Part shown: positions 11,406 to 25,600 of the stretch, one piece after another
Position numbering within the stretch: the first letter of the stretch is position 1
Layout of the letters: every line of letters starts with the position of its first letter
NCBI GenBank assembly: GCA_947359465.1
Contig: OX375873.1
Coordinates: forward strand, 87,230,978 to 87,294,977
Direction: 5' to 3'
From: Metellina segmentata
Taxonomy: Eukaryota > Arthropoda > Arachnida > Araneae > Tetragnathidae
Length of the DNA stretch: 64,000 bases
Made by a program: the position numbers and the translations under genes
Notes under the pieces: model-generated
Database searches by the model: none
The model's input: only the letters and a program-made list of their open reading frames with translations
What the model was told of the DNA's origin: nothing

Positions 11406-13856
11406 GCCTAAGTATAGCATATTAAAATTTTAAAATATATATAGATGCGGAAGAAATTTATAAGACGTATGTTAAAGAAGAATTTTTAATAACAAATTAT
11501 GTACACAAAAACATTTACACACTTTGTCCAAAAAATATATAAATTTCCCTTGAATTTAACATTTAAAATTCCTGAAAAATAAATGTAACCAAGATGTGCA
11601 GCATAAAAATACCAAGAAAAAACAAATTTTTAAGTACATCACCAAGCATACTACACATTTTTTTAAATATAAAGGATTATAATGCAGTAAAATTGGTACA
11701 AAAAAGCCTATATATATATACTAGATGAATTGCCTTATATAATTAAAAAATAATTTTAACCAAACTAAATACAATAAAACTGAGGAAGTAATCATTGCAA
11801 ACAAAAATCTCTCTGGGCAAATAGCAAAAATATCAAACTGGAATTCTAATATAGCGTCTCAGCATAGTTAGCAATTTTTGTAATTGTAACAAGAGGGATA
11901 GTAAATTAAACTAAATACACTTGAATTTTTCACATTTGGATCAATTCAATTATATTGCAAGTACCTATATCTTAGTTTAAATGTTAAACTACATCTAATT
12001 TCATTATGAATTATATTGATTTGTAAAAGTTGCATCAGTCCATCACAGAAACAATTTAGTAACAGAATAAACACAAAGGTTTAGAAAGAAAAGAAAAATT
12101 AAAGAACAGAAATAGAAAAACACTCAATGCAGTTTAAATTATAGCATTCCATACTTTTAAGAAAATAGAAGAAAAATATAAACTAATGCTTCAATAAATA
12201 TTCAAATATTATTCAGCATACTTTAGTAAACTGCCTTTAAATATCAAACATGCAGCTGTAGGTTAATAAGCTAGAGAAAATTTTTATACAATTTAAAACA
12301 GTCAAGCGAGTCTACAACTTTCAGATAGATATTTAAGAAAATAAAAGAAATTTCTTAATATCAAATTAAAAGTCATCAAAGCAGAGTTAGAAATTCAGAT
12401 GCCAGTGGCACCAAACCATTTTCCCTCATATGCCAAAATGTCCTAGTTGCAATTTTAAATGTATTTCCTTTTCTGGTGTAAACATGTAATGACTAGGACC
12501 TGAACTGATATGCTTATTCCAAAGTAATTATTAGAAGAATAAACTATTGAATGGTTGTAACTGTGCCAAACAAGCAACAAAGTCCAGTTGGGCACCAAAA
12601 ATGACAACTGGTTCAAAAAACTTGATCAAAACTTAAAGCAAATATGACTATGTCCACTAATTTTGAACTCTATGTTATAATACAGATAATAAAAGGCAAT
12701 TCACTAGTTATATTTAAAAATTAAGGAGCAAATTACAATCTCCTCTTTTAATTTCGGTTCACATGGGCAGTCCATTTGACCCCAAAAAGTTCTATAGGAT
12801 TTATTTCATAGAACCATGGAGGCACAAGAAAAATATTACACCAAATCAAAAGAATTTATCCACATGGAATCTCCTGTAATTTTTTCAGAGTTAACTTTCT
12901 CAGGTAATTCTAAGTATATCATAAATTTAATATGTGGCTTGCTTGTAATCCAGATTTGAATCCATCTTAGTGATGAATCTAAAAGGAATTTCTGACTTTT
13001 GGGAAATAGCAGGGTGCTTTAACATTGTTGGAATTTTAAACTGTTTAAAATATGCTTAAACCCTTTGTAGAAAATCCAATGTTAGTAATATTCCTTTTCT
13101 ATAATATTGCATTCTACAATTTTTTTAAATATATATTCTCTGTGTAGGCTAGTTATATAAAAGTAACACAGAAATTTCTTTTATAGTATGCTTCGATATA
13201 TATTTATATGCTTTTTATAGTATAGTTCGAAAGTCCATGCATTTTTCTGGTGCCAGTTTGATAAAGTAAATACTTCCTTAGTTTAGAAAATAAATTTATA
13301 CTTCCCTTTCTTTTTCATTTAGGGTAAAACATTACTGGAAAGCTTACAAATAAGATCAAGGTAATTTTTGAGTGCTTGCAGTCTACAAAGTCTGGGCGCC
13401 CAACCCAAAATCAAAACGTTTAGAAATAAAAATAAATGTCATCACGAGATGTGGTCAAACTTTTCAGAAATAAAAACTGAACTTCGAGTATAACAGCATT
13501 ATTACCAATAAATTATAAAAAGGACAAACCATATGAATGATACAAAATTGTTTTGTTTTTGAGTTGTGATGCGCCATTAAGTTCCATTCAGAAATCATTT
13601 ATGGGCAATTTAATTGAATTGTCATGTAATGAGGAGGGGACAGCTTATTGGGGTTCTTCACATGTTGGCAGTTAATAACTCAGGCAGTTCTTGATAGTAT
13701 AGATATCATGAACTTTCAGCCTTGCAAGTTATATAATTAAAAATAGATTAATCTATGCATCATTACAATTTAAATGCAAAAGCAATTCAATTTGTATCAC
13801 ATATTTCAATATTATACGACAGTCATACATTAAATATTTTAAATTCATTTTATCCC
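11406..13856. other. 3' flank of ketohexokinase
   Basis: This is AT-rich sequence with no convincing ORF on either strand. It must include the ketohexokinase 3' UTR (minus strand, from 13856 downward). Several TTTATT motifs (AATAAA on -) occur, for example near 12800, and none stands out. Confidence 0.4.
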
Positions 13857-16800
13857 TTACACTAATGTAGAAAAAAGCTTTGCAAGACCTTGGGTATCCT
13901 GCATTCCACATTTTGCTCCAGCAACTTTGCAACCAGTCTCAATAGCTGAAGGTAGATCTTGGCCTTTCATCATACACAAAATAGTTGCAGCGACAAAAGT
14001 ATCTCCTGCTCCAAGTGTATTAACCATCTTTTCAGGTGGATAGGCTTTGGATACAGAAACTGATTTATCACTGCTTTTACCACATGCTCCTTCCTCTCCC
14101 CACGCACAAATGAGAGTTCCCCTGGAAAAGATTTTGATTTCATGATTTTGAATATTTGCATGATTAACAGATATCTAATATTAACCCTTCATTAGTCACA
14201 TTGGTACCAACAGGTTGCCTAGTGACTTTTTTCAATGTTTTCATAATGTTACAGTGAAAAGAATAACTAAAAATGTATTATTTAAAAACTTAAATAACTT
14301 TTGTAATTATTTGTTTATAAGTATGTTCTACAATATACATCATATTCTTAATGCATGTTGTACCATATGGTACCAGCCGACCCTTTTCTCTAACACGTGG
14401 ACGCTGGAATGTTTCGCAATGCAAAAACAACTTCAGACTTTGTATGTGCGGGTTTTGCCAAAATACCGAAAGAGAGTATTTTCTCATCGGCGGCCCGGCG
14501 TTCCGTTTGATCCATCGACACAGCTGGAGTTTCCGTCGGTTCCCTAATCCCATGTCTGGGATGAAGATTTGCTGTGGGGAACCCAAGTCGGTTACACACG
14601 GTTTTTGCATCTGTGTGGGGGTGTCTTGAGAGGACATAAACATCTCTCGAGGGCTCGAAATTCACCCCCCTCACCCGCAGCTGTGCAGTTCTGCGGAACC
14701 AAGAAAACATGGATTTTAGAAGAAGACTGATTCTAGATTCGACGAGAGACAGACGTCTCTGTTTGCCATTGTTGCTTTGGCTCCAGGCAGGACATCGATG
14801 GTCGATGGCTGTGCCCTTAATTAATCTTGTAAATTTAAATGTAAATATTTAATTTATCTAAATAAATAGTTTAATTTTAAACCAGCTGTTGTCTAATTCT
14901 TACATGACGGTACAATGTATAGCTAAGAAAGAAAATGTTGACCACCTCTCAGATTCACAGCGATCTTATGCATTAAAAAAGACAAACTAAGTGAGGGTAA
15001 AACTGATATGAATAGCTTGAATATAGTATTAAATGAAATAAATAAAAGCCAAAATAAACTTGAGGATTTCGTGAATGTCAAATAATGTGATTCATATTTT
15101 AGTACCTAGTTATTTGAATGCTTCTAACCAGACAATATTATATTTTCTAGAATATAGGTCTATTCAGACTTTGGCAAACTAAGATATATACATATAGTTT
15201 TATCCAAAATCGGGGGGGGGGAGGATTGTCATGTTTATTACAGTACAATGAAATAAGTACACTGCGCTTAAATCATACATTCATCATCAAAAAATGTTTC
15301 AAAAACAAGCACTTTAGCACTTCATACTATTTAACGTACAATCTATAGGTTGTACTTACCCTTACCAACTTATAGTAACATTATCTATAAGTTGGTAAGG
15401 GCTTGCACACATACTACCAACGTACTGTCACTTATTTACATATTTGTATACAGATTCAATGCTGTGATTAACAAATTAACATAAGTAAATAGAGAATCAG
15501 TGGGCAATAACTCAGCTAAACTAACAACCTTTAACTGCGCCAACTTTTAAGCTTGGCGGTTTTTTGGTACCCAGTTAACGGAAAAGTCAGTACTTTTCCG
15601 TTAGCTGGGTACCAGACAAAACCTGCCAAATTGCAGTGATAACTCAGCCAAACTAACAACCATTAAAGAGTTTATCGTTTAATGTTTATAGCAACCCTAC
15701 AACAAATGCCTGGAAATGTTCTTTTCACATCAACATTTAGGCTTGGCGATAACTGCACCAGCTTTTAAGCTTGGTGGTTTTTTGGTACCCAGCTAATGGA
15801 AAAGTACCAAAATAAGTTCATAATTGCTTCACTAAAGCAGTGAGCCGCGGTAGCTCAGTAGAGCATTGGGCTCGCATCAGAAGGGTTGTGGGTTCTGTCC
15901 TCGGCGGAGCCTGCAATTCTGATGATTGCGAGATTGGCGCTTCGACCTGGCTAAAGACCGTCGTGTTCACTAATGGTGATTGGTTCACGTTAAATAGGTC
16001 GTGGTCACAAAGTCCCCCATGTTCCCATACCAAATCAATACCTCTGGGGGTACCTGATCAGGGGGTTGTCGGCCTCTGATTGGGATCTAAATTACGATAT
16101 GTGTGAGTGAATGAAAGGGACCTCCCTGTAAAACTTATGTGTCATGTATGGCGAGCAAAGTCGGACTTCCTCCCAATGGGGCTCAATAACATGGAAGGCG
16201 CACCCCCCTCGCCTCTTGCTGTCTTTTACGGGCCTGGCACTCCTCTGGTCTGCCAGTGTAGGCATGAGAAACAACAACAACTAAAGCAGTGTTGTTTAAT
16301 TTTGAACATTTCAATTTCATTAAAATATTTTTTGAAACGTATGGTATTTTTTTTTAACTTAAGCAGCTGCCTCCAAATTTCTAAGCTGCCTACACAGTGG
16401 ACTAATCAATGACCTTTAAAAGATTGGGACCATCAAAGCTTAATAGATATGCCCACTGCACTAACAACCTATGAATTGTAGGCAGCACAGGTTCGATTCC
16501 TATCAGGTGCATTCCTCCCAGGACATAATTCTCTATTCTGTGTCAGTGAAACTTTCATTGCATCTGTGGCTATTACTTGATATTGTATGTCTTGTGTGCG
16601 GTACAGCATGGTCAAATGTGGTCCTTGTGCCCATAAAACCCCAATACCAGCCAACCTTTAAAGATCCTGTTTTAGAAATTCTTAAAGATGTCATCTGCAC
16701 TACTATGAGTAATTTAGAAAAACTTAGTAAATTATAAACGGTAATGTAAAAGTGTTTTAAGTTCATTGTATTGAATGAGAAAACAGTTAAAACCCGACAT

Positions 16801-19580
16801 AAAACCCAAAATTATTAAAAAAGGTTGTGTCATGTTACCAAACCCTTTAACTGAAAGGGACATTTTTTAAGAACTTAGAAATAAAATTGAGTTAATCAAT
16901 GACAAAAAATCAGTTTAAATAAAAACTTAGAATTGCAGTACAAAATCTGGAATCCTCCGGACCTCTGCCTTTCCAGATTTTGGATTATTTCCATTTTTTA
17001 TCAAAAAAAAAACCTAAATCTTAATTCCTCCACTCAAATTTTGCTTTAGCAATAGTAAAATAACAGATATATTAATAGGAATAATTTTTTTAAAAGTAAA
17101 AAAACCTTTTTAATATAAGGTTTATTTAATAAATAACGAGCCGGAGCCTGTTACTGCAAATCAGCTTTTTTAAATTTAGCAGTATTGTGGGGGAAACACG
17201 GCGAACTAATGTAGAAACCATTCTGCATGCGTTATTGACGCAAGAGGACGTGTGTGTCGCGGCTTGTGGTGAAAAGGTGAGGTAAATGAGATCCATCATG
17301 GTCCAAAATGCATTTCACGTTCGCACTTTCAAATGGAAACATCAATGAGGAACAATGAGGTGTAGTGCGATTTATTAGAGCAGAAGGATGAGTAGGAACA
17401 GAATTTCACAAGCAAATGTCTATTGTTTACATTGCCTTTTTCTTTCCAGAGTGAAGCTGTGGTGCTGGTGCATGTGGTTTCGCGATGGACGAGTATCGTT
17501 AGCAGATGACAAACAACCTGGAGCTCCAAAGCAAGTTACTGATGACATTATCGCTAAAGTGGATGAGTTGATTCGTCAAGAAAGACGTCTAAGTGTTTCT
17601 AACATAGCAGAAAATATTAACCTGAGTGTCAGTGCAGTTCATGCCATTATCACGAACACCTTGCAGTATCGTAAAATCTGTGCAAAATGGGTTCCTCATC
17701 ATTTGGAAGCAGCATAAGAAGCCTTTTGCATGGGCATCATTGGAATTTCTGCAACATTTTGCGGGCGAAGGTGCACGCCAAAGTCTCCAATGGAAACACA
17801 CAGATTCAAAACTGCCAAAAAAAAAGCAAGGTTGTTCTCAGCAGTGGGGGCAAAGTCATGTCAACATTTTTTTCGAACAACACAGATCACGACTCATTGA
17901 GTTTCTGCCAAAAAGTGCCACAATTAATGCAGCCCATAATTAAGAGACACTGGCCAATTTGCAAAAGGCAATCAAATCAAAAAGGCTTGGCAAACTGTCT
18001 TGCGGCGTTATTCTATAACACGATAATGCCCATCCCCATACAGCAAATGCCGCCAAAGATCAGCTGGTGAAATCTAAGTGGAAGGTCCTAAACCATCCCC
18101 CTTACAGTCCTGACCTATCTCCCTGCGATTTTCATGCATTTGGAGAATTCACAAAACATTGACATAGAAGATTTCAGTCGGACGATGAAGTGCAGGAGGA
18201 GGTTCGAAAATGGTTCTTGCAGCAATTGAAGACTTTCTATGAGAAGAGAATATCCTGCCTAGTTTCACAGTGGGATAAATGTTTGAACCACCAGGGTCAA
18301 TATTTTTGAATAAAAAGAACTGATGTTGTCACAGGTGAGCATGGCTTGTTATTTATTGAATGTACCTTATACAATGCAACAAATTTTACTAGCAAATCTA
18401 ATTTTTCTGTGTAGTATTTACTCTGAACATGTCCGTTATTTTGCGTTGTTTCATCAATTAAGTCCAGGTTTAACTCCCTGTTCTTTAAAACTTGTTGGAA
18501 AGATGTAAAAAAGTGAGAAAAACAAAACAAAAAAATACTGGTTAGTAAAACGTCCAGATATTGGACGTCCGGATTTGGGACTTTGTACTGTACTAAGAAA
18601 TAGTTCAGAGCAGGAGTTAATTTAATTTTCATAACTAACAATACTTTTGATTTCATGACATAAAGCAACTTGAAAAAGTTCAGTTTAAATGCAAATTTAC
18701 AACAAAAAAAAAGAGTGAAAAGAGAAATGATCTTTGCATGTTTTTTTAAGTAGTAATAGATATTCTGTACACAAAAATGAATACAATGTTTAAATTAAAA
18801 GATAACTTTAATATCGAAATTCATAACAATCATTGTTTGTATAAAGGCTAAGAATCTATTGCTATTTATTTAACATTTTACTGAATATACGATGCTTTGA
18901 GGAAATGTTCAGTCTTACCCAGGTCTTAATTTGGAACTCAAAGCATTTGTTGCAGATATCATGTCTGTAAAGCCACATGCACTTGCAAAATCCTTAGAAA
19001 TAAATACCACATCTCCCAATACAAGTATTTCCATCAACTCTAATATTGGTTTTTCCACTTCAATGGAAACTTTTAGGACTTTATTGCCTTCCTGGCCATT
19101 CCACAGCCTGATATGCTGTATCATTGCTTTTATATCTTCAAAGTAGGGTCGACACTGGAATTAAATATGTCAAAATATTACAAGCATAGTGCAAACATAT
19201 CATCCATCAGCACAGTAAAATAACTTGCATAGATCTAATTTGTTATTATTAACAATTTACAAACTTAACTCATAACTTTGGAGAAACTTGGGAAGATAAA
19301 ATATTGATTTTCACTATTTGGTACTTGATCAAAAAAATTTTAATTTAACAAATGAATTTATTTATTACCAAAAAAATTATATTCCATAATACATTCTTCA
19401 CTAGGCTAAAAATTCTTTTTTGGTTTACTAATATAAATGCACAAAATTTGCACACTAGAAATTAGAAACAAATATTCAGAATTTTCTAAAATTTAAAAAT
19501 GTTTTAGAGTATATTGTCGTAAACTAAAACTATTCACAAAAAATTAAAATTCATTTTTAAAAAAATTAGCCTAAAACAAA

Positions 19581-19620
<40 letters not shown>

Positions 19621-22600
19621 TATATCAAATGTCTTTTAAAAACTTTTGATTAAGTTTTCACAAATAACTCCGAAATGGAAACATTTTTAAGAACCGTAGC
19701 ATATCTAGTCACACTTACATAAACGATTTAATACATAAAATTTATTACAAAAAGATATACCATTTTTGAAAGACATCCTACCTCAAAATGTATCCATGAG
19801 TAGTTATTCAGATTCAAATGCTTAAAATCCTCTAGTGATACCTCAGGCATGTTTCTACAATTAACAACAAGTTATTCAGTTACGTTTTCATAACATCTCT
19901 CATCGAAGAACCTTTCCTCGCAGAAACTCACTTGTTAGAATGAACAATTGTTCTTGATCCATTTTGTGTATTAATCCAGACAACAGAAGTAGGGCTTTCA
20001 CACTCTTCATAAAAATGACAATTTTCAGTAGAAATATTGTGTTTCTGAAAATCACTCTTCATAAACCTACAAAAATAAATTTTATACTAAATCAAAATGT
20101 CATTCCTAACATCACACATCAGCATAATTACGAAAGTCATAATATCAGTGATAACTGTCTGTAACATTAACGTGTGTACCCATATTTTGGCAATACTTGT
20201 AAAAATTAATACTGCTGTAGTGGAGGGTATACCGCCGTATACCCTCCACTGCAGCCCTGATCTTTCAGATAGAAGTGTGTAGGCATCAGGGTGTAAAAAA
20301 ATCATGATTTTTTCAAAAAAATCAATTAATCGGATTTATTTGATTTAAATCGGATTATTTTGATTTAAATCGGATTTTTTTTTTTAAATAAGATTTTTTT
20401 CTATTTAAATTTCTGCAGGCCCTAAACACTGTTTATATAATAAATATATATAAATTTGTTAAATAAAAAAATGAGTTAGTGACATGACATGTAAACAAAT
20501 ATTTATTTTAAGTAAACAATCAGAATTTGTGACATGGTAAATCAATATTTACTTAACATTTATTTAACTTTAAAACACAAGTTGACATCCTACATAGTTT
20601 TTCCTACATAGTAAACCTACATAGTAAAAATGAGTTAGTGACATGACATGTAAACAAATATTTATTTTAAGTAAACAATCAGAATTTGTGACATGGTAAA
20701 TCAATATTTACTTAACATTTATTTAACTTTAAAACACAAGTTGACATCCTACATAGTTTTTCTTGAGAAAATTTACATCATCATGTTAACAAATTTATCA
20801 GCAAGTGTAAGTGCCAGACCTAAACTATAGTCAGAGAAGTAGAATAGAACTCAGAAATATAATCAGACTATACTAAATTCTGATAAAAAAAAACTGCTGA
20901 GCATCAATAATAATTGGATTTTCACTTAGTTTTAATACATATTGGATCTTTCTTTTTTCTTGCTGACATTTTAATGGCTGTGTGTGAAAATGTATATTTC
21001 TACTCTTTTAATCTCTATTGCTAACTACAAGAATAAGCAAACACAGAGGTTCCCAAACTTATCCAAGTGGTGGCACGCTTAAGAGAAGGTTCCCAAACTT
21101 ATCCAAGTGGTGGCACGCTTAAGAGAATTATAATTTTCTCACAGCACCCTCGTCATCATGTAATATTTATCTGTGGTATATTATTACATATATATACACA
21201 TTTCATATTTGTAGCACTATGAAAAAGAAATTCGATAATTAGGAACTTAAACATAATTAATACAACTAGTATTTTAAATTCACACACAAACACTTTAATT
21301 TTACTTAATTAGAAAACATAGGTTGGTGAAAATATAATTAAAACAAATAAAAATACCTTTATCATGCTCTTGGTTGTGGAGTGAACCGATTTTTGATAAG
21401 TGACCTTAACCCTTTTTTCTGTTGCTTAGATTGGAGTTTACGGGCACTTTGCAGCACCTCTCATCTCTCTAAGCGGCACCCCAGGGTGCTGTGGCACACA
21501 CTTTGGGAGAATTTAATAGTGATGGGAGTATTCGAGTACAAAAGTACTCATGTATTCGATACTTAAAAGTAACCGCTGTACTCGATACTTTTATGTGAGT
21601 ACCGGAAGTATTCATATGAGTACCGGAAGTACTCAAGTAGTTGTTGTTGTATTCATCCAAAGTATCGGTTACAAAAGTACTCATATGAGTACAGGAAGTA
21701 TTCATGAATACAGGAAGTACTAAAGTAGTTGTATTCATCCTAGGAGTATCGGTTACAAAAGTATTCATTTGAGTACCGGAAGTACTCTAGTAGTAGTTCC
21801 TGTACTCATACAAAGTAGTAAGTACTCATCAAAGGTATTCGCATACAAGAGTACTCATGCTGGCTGTTCAAATACCAAAAGTATGTCGCTGCGTATTCGA
21901 AGACCTGAGAATTCATCGTATTCTTAAGTAGCAGAAGGGTCATATTGTAAAAGTATGGATATCTATGGTTCTCGTTAGTTTTATTTTTCTTGTCTCGATT
22001 TTGCTTTTCCCAATTTTATAAATCTTGAAAATGCACGTGATGAATGAAGCGTCGAAAAATTCCATCGATTGAGAGATTGGATTTCTTTGCAAAAGACATT
22101 GAGTTTGCCTTTTATTGTTGAAAATTGTATTTAAATTTGTCAATTTTTTTTAAATTTTAATTTTCAAGCTTTATTTCTGGTATTAAAAATATCTATACAA
22201 ATAAGATACTTTTATGCTCAAAATGTTTTTCTGTTTCTTCAAGTAAAATAACGTTATTATTTCATTCTTGAGATGGCTGTTACTTTCTTCAAAGTACCTG
22301 ACCAGAGTAAATGGCTACAAATTCCCAATTTTTACATGCTATCTTGAAAATATATGTGCTGCATGAAATGCTGAAAAGTTCCATCGATTAAGAAATTGGA
22401 TTTAAAATTTTCTGGAAGCAATTTCCCGAATAGACAGGCTAGATTATCAGTGAAGTACACGTGCCCTTTATTTTCTACAAGAACAATTTGCTGTCGGTTA
22501 GGAAAATCACTTAAGTATTATCAGTTCTATTACGTTTCTTTAATTTCTAGATTAATTCTTTTAAGTGATAGTATTAGTCTTAACAAAGTTACTTGGGGTC

Positions 22601-25600
22601 ATTATTAAGTTTAAATGTTTCTTTCATTTCTTGTTTACTTTTTCATAGAGGTTAAAAATTATTGCTTAAAAAGTTAATTAATTCTAAAATCTAGAATATT
22701 CTGTAAAACTTTTAAATTAGTTACAAGTGCTTTATCATTTGTATGTTGGGTTCTTTCTTGCATTTGAGTAAATGTTGTGTTGCTTTCAGTTCTTATTTGT
22801 TTTCATTTATGTTTTATATTAATGTTTCTAAAATTTAATTGATTCTAATATCTAGTATAATCCAGTAAAACTCTTGAATTAGTTTCAACTGCTTTATCAT
22901 TTGTATATTGTTTTCGATATGTTTCCCTGTTTTGCATGTCATCGTGTGTATGAATCTTAAATATCTCAAGATATATTTGAGCCGATCAACCGGTATAGTG
23001 GTTAAGGTGTTAGCCTCTAGATCGGAACGTTTCTTGTTGAAATCCGGGTCTTGGCATGGATGTTTGTAAGCGTATGGTGTAGAGGCGGCTGGTGCACCTT
23101 AAATCTGTCGTGGCCCAAAGTCTTCACATTGGGTTGGTGTAGAAGTTTGGAGAGTGGGGTGCCAGCTCAGGTGTTGCTTCGTCATCTGACCGTGGTTCAA
23201 AATTACGAGGTGTTGTCCTCGAATCTTACCCTTAAGGGATTGAACCCTGACAGTCGTCAATAACCCGCTGTGTTGCTTTAATATGACGTTAACTAAAATT
23301 ACCATTACCAAGATATATTTGAAACTGAGTCATCCAGATCAGGTTTAAAAGAATAAAAACGTAAGTGTTCATATTATGACAAAGATTTCTATATGAGACA
23401 AGATAAGCATGATGTACATTAGATCGCTAAAGCAAGAAGTGATATTCAGCGCCTAAAGTGCTCGTATTTATGCAGTAACGAGTGAAAGGCAATGCTCAAA
23501 GAGTGCGACACAAAGGCCTAAGGGAATCTTGGCAAAAATATGCTTTTAGCATAACATCTGCTGCTCCTACACAGTTATGGGACAGATTTCGGAAGGCAAT
23601 GAGATTATATTCGATCTCCTTCGTTGAAGCAAATAGGCAACATATCTCAGAGCCTGTCGATAGTAAATGCCATTCCACATGCTTTTTCTGCAGCTCCCTG
23701 TTTTAACACCTATCCAGAGACATTTCAGCGCACAAAACATGCATAATCCCATTGCATTAATTTCCATTCTTGATCTGAACTCTCGTATAACTCAATTCAG
23801 AGAAAAAGGATTGATGCGATGCTTTAAAAAGGACCAGAAAAACTGTGCCTGTCCTGATGGCATTGTATATCTAATGATACATCTTTCCTGTCACTCACTT
23901 TATAACATATTACATCTGTATCATCACATATTGGAGGAACATGTCTTCCCTTTGGCTTGTATACACTCCTTTCTTATACCTTTTCAAAAACCTGTAAAGA
24001 TCTAACAAATCCATATAACAATAAGCCAATCACACTCACCAGCTGCATGTGCTAACTTTTTGAAAAGATGGTTAATTCTCGTCTCACTTGAATCTTAGAG
24101 ACAACTCAGGCTCTTAAATTAGAAGTGAGATTAGATGTGTCCACCATCGAGGCCAAGAAGATAGATGTTTTCATTTACGTCCTGACAATCAGTCATTAAA
24201 TTGCTTGAAGATTCCCGATAGTGAACTGTTCTTAAACATTATATATTTAGCAGCGTGTATCTACCAAAAGTATTAAAAGTAAAGAAGGGTTACACTGCTA
24301 GTTATATATACTAGTAAACTTAAGTTAATTTTTGTAGTGGTGGCTAAGTTTGGCACACATGTTTTTATGTTTGCTTTCTCTTTTCTTTTAGGCATTTGGA
24401 ATCTGAAGAAGAGCAGTGGTTTTCCTCTCTAGCTTGATCTTTCTTGTGTTTTCCCTCCTTAAAGTTTGTAAAGTAATTTAAATGTTTGCAGTTTTCCTAA
24501 TTTTAAATTTAGTTTTTCATGCATTCTATATCTAAGGTTCCTACAGGAAAAATCAGTTTACATCATAAACTGGTTATTAAATTTAGAGGTGAGAACCTCT
24601 GCTAAAGAGGATTAGAGCTCTTGGCGATACCTCTATAAAAAAAGTGCATCATGATTCCTACCCCATGGGTGATGTGGAAATGGAATCGTTCATTTTAGGA
24701 CATGTTTTAAGTTACAGAATATAATTGTAATAGCTTTTAAAACATCAAATTGGTGTATTCAGTCTGAAATATACTTATTATAAATGTAGATGGCGTTGCC
24801 TATAAACGGTGCCCTGTTATGTAACATTAGTGAGTATTGTTAGTAGCAGAAAAATTCTCGAACAAGACAATTGTGTCCAAAGTGCCTTCCTTGGAAGAGA
24901 GAGAAATTAGACACCAGAAGAAACAGCCCCTGAACAATACTTGTTCCATTCTCTGCATTTACATTAATTAGTTGGTTATTGTACTGACACTCAGTCGTGG
25001 ATGACATGTTCTTAAGATCTGTGGGTTTAACAAAAAATTACCAATTCATGGTTCTTTACACTTAAGCAAATCCAATTAAAATATATAGATTTTGCAAGCT
25101 TGGGTGTTTTTATTCAATTGATTGGAATAAAAATATTTACTCAAAATTTAACACCAAATGGTATTTTAAAAATTTGAAATTAATATAGTTAAGAAACATT
25201 AAGTTCACAATAATAAGCTTTAAAGTTTCTAAAAATTTCAAATTTAACAAGAATTCAGTTTAACCACCCTAGTGGTTGCAACGAAAAACATCAAGTACAA
25301 AAAATATCTGATTACAAGATGAAGATTGGGTCAGTTTTCCTCTAGTTATGAGATATATCGTGCATCAAGATACGGTCAGTTTTGCTAATGAAACAAATAT
25401 CATCGAACATGACCACCCTGACGTTTAATGCGAACACAGCACTTGGGAGTATTACTGTGACTGATTTGAAATAATATTCAAAGAAAGCACGGAAGGAAAA
25501 TAAAGCCATTATGAGAACTTGTAGACGAGGACTAGAAATAAAGTACTATTTTAATTGAATTTTCAACGTCTCACCGAACAGGTTTCTGAACTATGAAGTA

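Noticed and set aside
14215..14710. Overlapping ORFs of 92-117 codons on both strands
   Set aside because: They are mirror frames of the less AT-rich solo LTR at 14359-14914.
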